Origin: Hoylesella pleuritidis JCM 14110
Lineage (GTDB): Bacteria; Bacteroidota; Bacteroidia; Bacteroidales; Bacteroidaceae
Length of the DNA stretch: 34,563 nt
NCBI RefSeq assembly: GCF_000613725.1
Contig: NZ_BAJN01000019.1
Coordinates: forward strand, 1 to 34,563
Direction: 5' to 3'
Shown piece after piece: positions 7,611 to 17,900 of the stretch. The position numbers and the translations under genes are program-made. The notes under the pieces were generated by a model. It saw only the letters and a list, made by a program, of their open reading frames with translations. It was not told the origin of the DNA and did not search any database. Position 1 is the first letter of the stretch. Each line of letters begins with the position of its first letter.

Positions 7611-10600
7611 ATGTATAACTCCAAAGAGAACATTACGGCAGAGGAACTGTTCGGGCGTGTCGGAGAAATAATCGAAGCGCAGGCGACGTCACCGGAGTGC
7701 GTGAACAGGATGATGCACGAGGCTTTAGTGCTGACGTGCCGAGAGGGACTGAGCGATAATCGACAGGCTTTCGGCAATCTGTTTGCACAAGTCGACTTTC
7801 TGTGTAAGCGCTGCCGAATCAGCTCGCGCGATGCGATGGCGATTCAAAAGATGCGCCGCGACTCCAATCGCAGTGCGTTGCTGCTGTCCGAAGAAGTGGC
7901 GTATGACTGTCGGGCGCTGTGCATCCTCATTTCGGCCGTGTTCCAAACAGATATTCCTCAACGTTGGTGGGGCGAATTCCGGCTGTGGGCAAGTTGCCGA
8001 CCAATGTCCGGCACATTGATTATCGGTATCTCCGCTGCATTGTGCAAGCTGTGAGCGAGGGCGTGATGGAGGTGGAAGCAGACACCGATGCGGCGCAAAC
8101 CACCCTGCGTGTGGATATCAGCGACGAGCGATGGAACTACCTACGCAGCATTATCTGCATCGGGACGCAACTCAATCTGCTGGACAGCACCCGCTCAGAA
8201 GATGGCGTTCTGCTGCCGCGACGCATCATCTTCGAACCCGATTTCTTAATAGATATCAGCAGCATAGCCCGTTGTTTCACCGACTATGGGCATCATCCAC
8301 TGGCTTACACAGTCAATCGAATGGCACCGGCAGCTAACTCACAGGCCATCCTTTTGGGTCATTTCGCCGGCAGTTCACTCGATGATGTCATCCATCAAGG
8401 TACAGCTTACAACTGGACAACCACTTTCCGCAACAGTTTTAAGGAGAAAGCGCTGGCGTACAGCACGTGTCCCGACCTCAACAGAAAGGCCGACTTCCGA
8501 ACGGCAGCTGTCAGTCAGGCACGCAATATACAGGAAATCGTGACCTATCTCTTTACCGACAGCAACGGGCCTAACCGTGAGCGAACCGTGCTCGAACCGT
8601 CGTTCGTGTGCGAAGAACTGGGCATCCAGGGGCGCGTCGACCTGATGACGACCGACTTCCGACTATTGGTTGAACAAAAATCAGGCTCTAATTACAATAT
8701 CCAACGCGGTTTCCCGAATGCTTACGGCAGCTTCCAGAAAGAGGATCATTATGTTCAGCTGCTGCTCTATTACGGCGTTTTGCAGCATAACTTCCGCCTC
8801 GGTCGCAACCGGGCAGATACGTATCTGCTTTATTCCAAATATCCCTTGCCGGGCGGCTTGGTGTCGGTGAATTATTACGACAGGCTTTTCAATGAGGCCA
8901 TTCAGCTTCGAAATCTCCTCGTAGCGTATGAGTTCGCCATTGCACGAACGGGGTTTGAAAACGTTATTGACCGTCTTTCGCCCGAGACGCTGAATGAACG
9001 ACACTGTCAAACCAAGCTTTTCCAACAGTTTCAGCTGCCCCAAATCGAAGCGATTACAGCTCCCCTGCATCGTCTCTCGCTGTTAGAGCGTGCCTATTTG
9101 TGCCGTATGATGACTTTCGTTTATCGCGAACAGGCGGCCGCCAAACTCGGTGTGCAAGAGGGCATAGGCAACAGCAGTGCCGACCTTTGGACAATGCCTC
9201 TGGCCGAAAAGCGCGAAACGGGCAATATATATACCGATTTGTGCATCGTTAAAAAGGAGCGAAGCAATGCTTATAACGGCTTCGATACAATTACGTTGGC
9301 CGTTCCGAATCAGGGCGAAGACTTTCTCCCCAACTTCCGTCAAGGCGACATGGTTTATCTATATGCCTACGATGGCGAGCCCGATGTTCGTAAAGCGTTG
9401 TTATATAAAGGTGTAATGGCCCGCATCGAACCCCACACGATAACGGTGCATCTCAACGACGGGCAGCAAAACGAGCACATCTTCGATCTCGAAACACCAT
9501 CGATGCGCTATGCCATCGAGCACAGTAGCAGTGACATCAGTACTAACAGCGCCATCCGCAGCCTGCATTCGTTCATCACGACAACGCCCGATCGCAAAGC
9601 GCTGCTGCTCGGGCAGCGCGGTCCGCAGCGCGATCCGCAGGCGCGACTCACGCGGAGTTACCATCCTGATTACGACGAAATTCTACTCAAAACCAAGCAA
9701 GCCCGCGATTATTTTCTGCTCGTCGGTCCGCCGGGGACGGGCAAAACAAGTATGGCCCTACGCTTTATTGTAGAAGAAGAGTTAAACTCGTCCGATGGGT
9801 GCGCTGTCCTTTTAATGGCCTATACCAATCGAGCCATTGACGAAATTTGTGCAATGCTGTGTACAGCCGAGCTGTCTTTCGTGCGCATCGGCAATGAATT
9901 TTCGTGCGACGAACGCTTTCGACCTTATCTTATCGACCGTGTAATCGATGATTGTCCGAAGTTGGATACAGCCCGACAACGTATTCACGAGACGACGATT
10001 TTTGTCGGAACAACTTCGGCTATGCTGTCGCACACCAACATTTTTCAATTAAAACACTTCTCATTGGCTGTTATTGACGAAGCCAGTCAGATCTTAGAAC
10101 CGGCCATTATAGGCTTACTCGCTGCGCATTCAGGACCTGATGAAAACACAACAACCCTTATCGACCGGTTCATTCTTATCGGCGACCACAAGCAATTGCC
10201 TGCGGTGGTGCAGCAAGATGCGGCAGTATCGAAAGTCGACGACCCGCTGCTGCAAGCCATCGGCATCGATAACTGCCGGCAATCGCTGTTCGAACGCCTC
10301 ATCAAATGGGAGCGAGCGCAGGGTCGGGAAGCCTTCGTTGGCGTTCTGCGCAAGCAAGGCCGAATGCATCCCGACGTGGCCGACTTCCCCAACCGAATGT
10401 TTTACCACCGCGAACAGCTGCAGCCCGTGCCCTGTCCGCATCAAACGGAGACGTCGATCGGCTATGCCCTGCCGTCGCTCGACGCATTGGATGATGCCCT
10501 GAAAACCCATCGCGTGCTGTTCATTCCCTCACAATCGTGTCGCCAAACGGCCCTTTCCGACAAGGTAAACACCGCCGAAGCCCGTATCACTGCCCTGCTT

Positions 10601-11008
10601 CTGCAACGCATTCATCGGTTTTACGGCCCGCGATTCGACACGCAGCGCACCGTGGGCATTATTGTTCCCTACCGCAACCAGATAGCGATGATTCGTAAAG
10701 AGATCGGGAAACTCAGCATCAAAGAGCTCCTTTCAGTCAGCATCGACACCGTAGAACGCTACCAAGGATCGCAACGTGACGTCATCATTTACTCCTTCAC
10801 GATTCAGAACCGCTACCAACTCGACTTCCTCACGGCCAATTGTTTCGAGGAAGACGACCGCCTAATCGACCGCAAACTCAATGTAGCCCTCACACGGGCC
10901 CGCCTCCAAATGCTGATGACGGGCCACGTACCGACCCTTGCTCACAACCGAATTTTCAAGCAACTCATCGACGATGTGAAAAGCAAAGGAGGCTATCTAC
11001 CCCTTTGA
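7611..11008 (+). CDS. Dna2-like PD-(D/E)XK nuclease and superfamily 1 helicase, split by a frameshift
   Basis: The repaired protein is about 1133 residues. Near residues 341-360 it has GRVDLMTTDFRLLVEQKSG, a RecB/Cas4-type nuclease signature (Asp, then E-x-K), followed by a Q/Y-rich helix (VQLLLYYG). The C-terminal half is a superfamily 1B helicase of the Dna2/Upf1 type: Walker A GPPGTGKTS (about 706), Walker B VIDEAS (about 821), GDHKQLP, QGRMHPDV, VDTVERYQGSQRDV and LNVALTRAR. The first ORF (7611-8054) loses the frame after QTDIPQ. The second frame continues TLVGRIPAVGKLPTNV; AA at 7960-7961 in place of AAA would explain it. It likely processes DNA flaps or ends in replication or repair, though a defence role cannot be excluded. 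It has its own promoter and no partner gene. Confidence 0.85.
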
Positions 11009-11091
11009 AAAAACTTCGTTACTGATTCATAAAATCTCGCCCGTTCGCAAACGAGCTGTAAGACGTCTCGCAATTAACAGTTAATCGCACC

Positions 11092-11156
11092 GTGAAAAGC
11101 CGTTAAACGCACTGCGTTTAACCGTTTATTGCACGGCGATTGAGCATTAATCGCAA
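11092..11156. repeat. Dispersed 65-base intergenic repeat, copy 1
   Basis: Aligns without gaps to 19031-19095 with about 50 of 65 bases identical; the first 18 bases (GTGAAAAGCCGTTAAACG) and the last eight (TAATCGCA plus A) are the same. It contains several TTAA-centred inverted words that could form hairpins (CGTTAAACG, GCGTTTAACC). The two copies bracket the glycosidase operon in the same orientation. Confidence 0.75.
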
Positions 11157-11410
11157 GCGGTATTGTATCTGCCTGAAAATCAATCAGGTAAGAATCTGCA
11201 TCTATGTCGTGTCTTGAAAGCGGACGGGAAGAACTTGCCGCTTACTCGAGTAATAAACGGACAATAACTGTTACATTGCAGAAATGAGCTCCTTCACTTA
11301 CACGGAATTTCTATTTACAATAAAGGCAAAGAATGAGTACGGCTGAAAAAGGAAGTCCGTTTTTACTTATTTCTTTCTATCCGGTATACGATGATTTGTG
11401 AAAAAGATTG

Positions 11411-11418
11411 TATCTTTG
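11411..11418 (+). promoter_or_regulatory. Putative -7 box for the glycosidase operon
   Basis: TATCTTTG fits the Bacteroidetes TAnnTTTG box, 106 bases before the first ATG. A TTTG lies at 11395-11398, but its spacing (12 bases) is shorter than usual. The long leader could carry post-transcriptional control. Confidence 0.45.
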
Positions 11419-11524
11419 CATACATAAATCAACACCTTCACAGGAAAGACGTCTGAGCGGACTGTGAAAACATCATCCTGAATGAATCGAAATGCAACGA
11501 TATAATCTGTAAAATTTACCAATA

Positions 11525-13078
11525 ATGAAACAAAAGAAATTATTTCTGAGCCTGTCGGCAGCCATTTTAATGCTCTTGCCACAGTCGGTGAAGGCACAGT
11601 TCAATTGGCCTTACAAAGTAAACAACGGTACGGCTGTGACCGAAGTACCTGCACGCCCCGCCGGACAACAAAACGCCGTCAACCTGACAACACCTAAACT
11701 GAAAGTCGTTCGCGTAGCTTTCGTCGGTTTGGGAATGCGCGGTCCTGGCGCCGTAGAGCGTTGGACGCATATCCCCGGTATACAAGTCGTAGCACTGTGC
11801 GACTACGAACGCGAGCGTGCCGAGGTCTGCCAAAAGATTCTTCGCAATGCAAGTATGCCCGCAGCAGCTGTTTATTCGGGCGAAGACGGGTATAAAGAAC
11901 TATGCAAACGTAAGGATATCGATATCGTTTACATCGCTACTGACTGGAAGCATCACTTCCTCGTGGCCCGCGAAGCGATGCTCAGCGGCAAACATGCAGC
12001 CATTGAAGTGCCCTCGGCAATGAATCTTCACGAGATATGGGAACTCATTAACCTCTCTGAAAAGACGCGTCTTCACTGTATAATGCTTGAAAACTGCTGC
12101 TATGATTTCTTTGAGCTCAACTCGCTTCATATGGCACAGCACGGCGTTTTCGGCGAAGTTCTCTACGTGCAAGGTGCTTATCGTCACGATCTTTCGCCTT
12201 ATTGGGACGCTTATTGGAAGCAAGGTGCAGACGATAAGTTGGGTTGGCGCTTGGAGTATAATAAAGATTTCCGCGGCGATGTCTATGCAACACACGGCTT
12301 AGGTCCTATTGCACAGGTACTCAATATCCATCGCGGAGACCGTATGCGCACGTTGGTGGCAATGGATACGAAGTCGGTTAACGGTCGGAAACTTGTCGAA
12401 CAGCGTACAGGCAAGCCCTGCACAGACTTCAAAAACGGAGATCAGACCACTACACTCATTCGTACCGAAGACGGAAAAGTCATCGAAATTCATCACAATG
12501 TAATGACTCCGCAACCTTATAATCGTATGTATCAACTCACGGGAACGACCGGTTTCGCCAATAAATACCCCATCGAAGGCTATGCTTTGTCATCGAAGAA
12601 TATGTCGAAAGCAGGTGTTCGTCCTTCGGCCGATAATCTTTCGGGACACGAATTTCTGTCACGGACCGATGCCGAGGCATTAGTCAAAACATATACAAGC
12701 CCGCTTGTGAAAAAATACGGCGACGAAGCAAAAGAAGTCGGAGGCCACGGCGGAATGGATTTCATAATGGACAGTCGCTTGGTTTACTGTTTGCAAAACG
12801 GTCTTCCGCTTGATATGGACGTCTATGATTTAGCTGAATGGTGTTGCTTAGCAGAGCTCGGCGCCATCTCGATGGATAATGGCAACATCCCGGTAGAGGT
12901 TCCCGATTTCACGCGCGGTCACTGGACAGATGTCAAAGGCTTCTCACACGCTTACGCATCGCCCGCAAACGAGGCGAAAACTGCTGCCGAAGCACAGGCT
13001 TTCACCACGCAATTGAAAGTATTGGGTAAGAAATATTGGGAGAAGTTCGATAAGAAAAATAAGAAGAATCGGAAGTAA
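11525..13078 (+). CDS. GH109-type NAD-dependent glycosidase (alpha-N-acetylgalactosaminidase family)
   Basis: Encodes 517 residues with a Sec signal peptide (hydrophobic core LSAAILMLLP, end VKAQF). The dinucleotide-binding loop VAFVGLGMRGPGAVERW (near residue 65), VYIATDWKHH, HAAIEVPSAMN, MLENCCYD and GGHGGMDF are hallmarks of GH109 within the Gfo/Idh/MocA fold. GH109 enzymes use bound NAD for an oxidation, elimination and reduction cycle. Characterised members remove terminal alpha-GalNAc, as in the blood-group A antigen. The last 20 residues are Lys/Asn-rich (KKNKKNRK). It is the first gene of a three-gene operon; the GH35 gene follows after 36 bases. Family assignment is secure, but substrate is inferred, since GH109 also has members with other activities. 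Export to the periplasm is expected; no lipobox is seen. Confidence 0.88.
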   Translation: MKQKKLFLSLSAAILMLLPQSVKAQFNWPYKVNNGTAVTEVPARPAGQQNAVNLTTPKLKVVRVAFVGLGMRGPGAVERWTHIPGIQVVALCDYERERAEVCQKILRNASMPAAAVYSGEDGYKELCKRKDIDIVYIATDWKHHFLVAREAMLSGKHAAIEVPSAMNLHEIWELINLSEKTRLHCIMLENCCYDFFELNSLHMAQHGVFGEVLYVQGAYRHDLSPYWDAYWKQGADDKLGWRLEYNKDFRGDVYATHGLGPIAQVLNIHRGDRMRTLVAMDTKSVNGRKLVEQRTGKPCTDFKNGDQTTTLIRTEDGKVIEIHHNVMTPQPYNRMYQLTGTTGFANKYPIEGYALSSKNMSKAGVRPSADNLSGHEFLSRTDAEALVKTYTSPLVKKYGDEAKEVGGHGGMDFIMDSRLVYCLQNGLPLDMDVYDLAEWCCLAELGAISMDNGNIPVEVPDFTRGHWTDVKGFSHAYASPANEAKTAAEAQAFTTQLKVLGKKYWEKFDKKNKKNRK

Positions 13079-13113
13079 ATCACACGAAGAATCATAAAAA
13101 ACCAATAAACATA

Positions 13114-14982
13114 ATGAGACATCTGAAACTCTTGCTTGCAGCCGTACTGCTGCTCATTGCAGGTCAAACGATGGCCGGCAAACTCGTGAAACACTCGTTT
13201 GCCATTGCAAACGGCAACTTTCTTTACGACGGGAAACCTATCCAAATTCATTCAGGCGAAATGCACTATGCCCGCGTTCCGGCACCGTATTGGCGTCACC
13301 GACTGCGGATGATGAAGGCAATGGGCCTCAATGCCGTAGCGACTTACGTTTTCTGGAACCATCACGAGGTGGCTCCTGGTGTGTGGGACTGGAAGTCGGG
13401 GAACCGTAATCTACGTACGTTTGTCAAGACAGCGGGCGAAGAAGGGATGATGGTTATCCTGCGTCCGGGCCCGTATTGCTGTGCAGAATGGGATTTCGGC
13501 GGCTATCCCTGGTGGCTGCAAAACACAAAAGGATTGGTGATTCGCACCGATAATAAGCCCTTTCTCGACTCTTGTCGCGTGTATATCAACCAGCTGGCAG
13601 ACCAGTTGCGCGACCAGCAAATAACAAAGGGCGGTCCGATTATTATGGTTCAGGCCGAGAACGAGTTCGGTTCTTACGTGGCGCAACGTAAAGATATCTC
13701 TCTCGAAACGCACAAGGCATACAGCGCTAAGATTCGACAGACACTCTTGGATGCAGGTTTCGATGTTCCGATGTTTACTTCCGACGGCAGCTGGCTATTT
13801 GAAGGCGGTACCATAGAAGGTGCTCTTCCCACGGCAAACGGTGAAGCCAACGTAGACAAACTCAAACAAGTGGTCAACGAATATCACAACAATCAAGGCC
13901 CGTATATGGTCGCCGAGTTCTATCCTGGATGGTTAGATCATTGGGCAGAACCGTTTCCCAAGGTCTCAACTGAAAGTGTAGTGAAGCAAACCCGGAAGTA
14001 TCTCGACGGCGGGGTGAGCTTCAATTATTATATGGTTCACGGCGGAACGAATTTCGGTTTCACCGCAGGTGCCAATTATAATAGTGCTACCAATATCCTG
14101 CCCGATATGACCAGCTACGACTATGATGCACCGATCAGCGAAGCCGGATGGGCTACCGAGAAGTATAATGCTATCCGTGAACTTCTCATCAAGCGTGTTT
14201 CATATAAAGTTCCGCCTGTTCCTGCGCGTATTCCGGTTGTCAAACTCGAGCCGATTCAGCTCAACAAAACGGCGGATGTATTTCAGATGCTCGGCAAGAT
14301 GAAACCCGTTGAGAACGAAACGCCGCTTACTTTCGAGGCATTGAACCAAGGACAAGGTTACGTTCTCTATCGACGCCACTTCAACCAGCCCATCAGCGGA
14401 CTGATGAAAGTATCGGGATTGGCCGATTATGCACTCGTTTACATCAACGGGAAGAAGCTGGGCGAACTCAATCGGGTGATCGATCGGGACAGTATTGAGG
14501 TCGACGTGCCTTTCAACGGCGTGCTCGACATCCTTGTGGAGAATATGGGACGCATCAATTACGGTGCTCGAATTACCAAGAATCACAAAGGTATTACAGG
14601 TCCGGTAACTATCGACGGCAACGAGATCACGAGTGGTTGGCAGATGTATCAGCTGCCAATGATGACGGTACCTGATGTCGACACGCTCCCCAGAGGTTAC
14701 AATCCGGGATTGCCCGTGCTGTATAGCGGAACCTTTGAAGTGGCTGCTCCGGGCGATACTTTCCTCGACATGGAACACTGGGGCAAAGGAATCGTCTTCG
14801 TAAACGGCATCAATCTGGGACGGTATTGGCGTGTCGGCCCGCAGCAAACGTTGTATTTGCCGGGCTGTTTCTTGAAGAAAGGCAAGAATGAAATCGTCAT
14901 TTTCGAACAGCAAAATGATGAAAAGAAAACGCAAGTGACCACTGTTACGACTCCTGTTCTCGAAAAATTGGTGAAAGAATGA
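13114..14982 (+). CDS. GH35 beta-galactosidase, secreted
   Basis: Encodes 622 residues, with a signal peptide ending near QTMAG. The GH35 barrel is clear: SGEMHYARVPAPYWRHRL, GLNAVATYVFWNHHE, RPGPYCCAEWDFGGYPWWL. The predicted acid/base is Glu184 in AENEFGSY and the nucleophile is Glu268 in AEFYPGWLDHW. The C-terminal third (about 390-622) holds jelly-roll domains ending with NGINLGRYWRVGPQQTLYLPG. The enzyme should remove terminal beta-linked galactose, often beta-1,3-Gal of mucin-type glycans in this family. Its stop codon overlaps the start of the GH31 gene by four bases (ATGA), so translation of the pair is likely coupled. It is intact as read and of normal length. The exact linkage cannot be read from sequence. 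Confidence 0.92.
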   Translation: MRHLKLLLAAVLLLIAGQTMAGKLVKHSFAIANGNFLYDGKPIQIHSGEMHYARVPAPYWRHRLRMMKAMGLNAVATYVFWNHHEVAPGVWDWKSGNRNLRTFVKTAGEEGMMVILRPGPYCCAEWDFGGYPWWLQNTKGLVIRTDNKPFLDSCRVYINQLADQLRDQQITKGGPIIMVQAENEFGSYVAQRKDISLETHKAYSAKIRQTLLDAGFDVPMFTSDGSWLFEGGTIEGALPTANGEANVDKLKQVVNEYHNNQGPYMVAEFYPGWLDHWAEPFPKVSTESVVKQTRKYLDGGVSFNYYMVHGGTNFGFTAGANYNSATNILPDMTSYDYDAPISEAGWATEKYNAIRELLIKRVSYKVPPVPARIPVVKLEPIQLNKTADVFQMLGKMKPVENETPLTFEALNQGQGYVLYRRHFNQPISGLMKVSGLADYALVYINGKKLGELNRVIDRDSIEVDVPFNGVLDILVENMGRINYGARITKNHKGITGPVTIDGNEITSGWQMYQLPMMTVPDVDTLPRGYNPGLPVLYSGTFEVAAPGDTFLDMEHWGKGIVFVNGINLGRYWRVGPQQTLYLPGCFLKKGKNEIVIFEQQNDEKKTQVTTVTTPVLEKLVKE

Positions 14983-17900
14983 AACGTATTCTTTATACAA
15001 TCTGTGGGCTGCTGGTATCTGTTTTACAGGTATCAGCAGCTGTCGTTACGGCCGACGACTCTGTGAAAGATATCCGGCAGATCAACGCTTCGGCCGTAGA
15101 GGTGCTTTATCGAGACGGTCATCGCCTCACGATCGACTTTTATTCGGATAATATTTTCCGTCTGTTTCAGGACAATCACGGCGGAATCGTCCGCGATCCG
15201 GCAGCCGATCCGCCTGCAAAAATTCTCGTAAACCGACCTCGAAAGCCTGTGGGTACTCTGTCGTTGACACGCAATGAGCGCTCGCTCACGGTAAGTTCGC
15301 CGTATGTTTGCATCGACTTCGATCGGAAGTCGGCACTGTTCCGCATCACAGATCTGCGCAACGGGCGCACGGTTGTAAGCCAGGCATCGCCCGTCCAATT
15401 CAAACACAACCGTTACACGATGGCTTTCTGCGAACAGAAAGACGAGTATTTCTATGGCGGCGGCGTACAAAACGGGCGCTTTTCGCATAAAGGCCAACAG
15501 GTCGAAATCGTCAATACGAACAGCTGGACAGACGGAGGCGTGGCTTCACCCGCACCGTTTTACTGGTCGACAGGCGGCTATGCATTGATGGGTTACACCT
15601 TTGCGCCCGGCCGTTATGACTTCGGTGCAACGCAGAAAGGTGTTGTCGGCATTTCGCACGACTCTCCTTACTTAGACATCTTTATCTTCGTCGACAACGA
15701 TCCAGCGTCGTTGCTCGCCGATTATTACCAACTCACAGGGCGTCCTGTGCTTCTTCCCAAATTTGCTTTCTACGAAGGGCACCTCAATGCTTATAATCGC
15801 GACTTCTGGAAAACGTCGGATAACCCTGCAAAGGGCATTCTGATGGAAGACGGAAAGCGGTATGTCGAAAGCCAGAAAGATAACGGAGGCATTCGCGAGA
15901 GCCTCAATGGCGAGCGCGATAATTATCAGTTCTCGGCGCGGGCTGTCATCGATCGTTATCACAAACACGATATGCCCTTGGGCTGGTTGTTGCCTAATGA
16001 CGGCTACGGAGCCGGTTACGGGCAGACGGAAACACTCGACGGGAACATCGAAAACCTAAAAAATCTCGGTCGATATGCCCGTAAGCACGGGGTGGAAATC
16101 GGTCTTTGGACCCAATCGAAGCTGCATCCCGTAGACGGGGTAAGCGCTCTTCTCCAGCGCGACATCGTCAAAGAAGTACGCGATGCAGGTGTTCGCGTAC
16201 TCAAAACAGACGTTGCCTGGGTAGGCGACGGCTATTCGTTCGGACTCAACGGCATTGCCGACGTGGCACAGATAATGCCTTATTACGGTAGCAATGCACG
16301 CCCGTTTATCATCACTTTGGACGGATGGGCAGGCACGCAACGCTATGCCGGTGTGTGGACAGGCGACCAGACAGGCGGCAAATGGGAGTATATCCGCTTC
16401 CATATACCCACATACGTAGGTGCAGGACTGTCCGGTTTGAGCAACGTTACATCCGATATGGACGGTATTTTCGGCGGAAACGATATCGCAGTCAATATTC
16501 GAGATTTCCAATGGAAGACCTTTACACCGATGCAACTCAATATGGACGGCTGGGGAGCGACTCCGAAATATCCGCACATTTTGGGTGAACCGGCTGCATC
16601 TATCAATCGGAGCTATCTCAAATTCAAGTCGATGCTCCTACCATACACCTATTCCGTAGCGCGCGAAGCGTGTTTCGGGAAGCCGCTGATGCGTGCGATG
16701 TTCCTCGAATTTCCCAATGATTACACCCACGGCAGCGACACCCGATACCAGTATATGTATGGGCCGAGCTTTTTGGTAGCGCCGATTTATCAGTCCACTC
16801 GCCCCGATTCGCTCGGCAACGACATCCGAAACGGCATTTATCTGCCGCAAGGGCGATGGATAGATTATTTCAACGGCGATGTATTCGAGGGCGGCCAACT
16901 TATCAACAACTACGATGCGCCGCTCTGGAAGCTACCTCTTTTCGTTCGTCCCGGAGCCATTCTGCCGATGGCGAAACCATCGAACAATCCTTCGCAAATT
17001 GATTATCGCACGCGTATCTACGAGCTTTACCCCGACGGGAAGAGCTCTTTCACAGAGTATGACGACGACGGAACCACTGATGCCTACCTGAACGGAGCTT
17101 TCTCAGAAACACTCATCGAATCGTCATCTACCTCCGACGGTCGCTGCGACATCACCGTTCATCCTACGACAGGTCATTTCCGAGAAATGGCGAAGAACAA
17201 ATCGACACTCTTCGTGGTCAATCTCACGGCCCGTCCCCAAGCCATTCGCGCTTTCATCGGCGGCAAGCGTAACCGCATTTCGTTGCAAGCGGTTTCCTCA
17301 CGCGAGGCTTTGCTCCGCACGGACAACGCCTGGTTTTATGACGCCGAACCGCAACTCAACCGTTTTGCCACGCCCGGAAGTGATTTTGCCAAGGTCAAGA
17401 TTACCAAGAATCCGCAGTTGCTCGTACACCTGCAAGCAACTGACGTTACCCGCAACGGCGTGTCGTTACACATCGACGGCTATCGGTTTGCCGTGGCAGA
17501 CAAGCTGAAACGGCAGACAGGCAGCTTGATTCCGCCCCGTGAAGCAGGCGTAAAACCTGCCGACACCACACCTTATGCACTCACACCGACGTGGAAACGT
17601 GTGCCAGGTGCAGACTACTATGAAATCGAATTCAATGGAATGACTTACTCGACAATTCGTGATACCGCCCTGCTTTTCACGGATTTGAAGCCCGAGACTA
17701 CCTATATATACAAGGTACGGGCCGTCAACAAGAGCGGTGTTTCAGCTTGGTCGCCGTTCGAGGCACGCACACTGGCCGACCCGTTGGCCGATGCACTCCA
17801 CGGCATTACAGGCAAATCGAGCGTTTCCGATGCCGAAGACCACGAAATTTCACGGCTATTCGATTTCTCGGATAAGGGAGATATCTGGTTCGCAACAATG

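Larger units (their letters stand above)
11009..11524. other. Gene-free gap of 516 bases
   Basis: No open frame with recognisable content on either strand. It holds one copy of a 65-base repeat (11092-11156), a further run of short TTAA-centred dyads around it (for example AATTAACAGTTAAT), and the putative promoter box of the glycosidase operon at 11411-11418. The leader between that box and the ATG at 11525 is about 100 bases. Confidence 0.6.

Noticed and set aside
9700..9760. Nuclease-helicase as Cas4/Cas3-like CRISPR effector
   Set aside because: The helicase motifs are superfamily 1B (Dna2/Upf1-like), not Cas3 superfamily 2, and there are no other cas genes or repeats.
14200..15000. Minus-strand open frame of 266 codons across the GH35 end
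   Set aside because: It is a shadow of the GH35 gene, a consequence of GC-rich third positions; its Ile/His/Arg-rich product matches no family.
16056..16577. Minus-strand open frame of 173 codons inside the GH31 gene
   Set aside because: It mirrors the GH31 barrel on the opposite strand. The plus-strand frame has clear catalytic motifs, and the reverse translation has no recognisable features.
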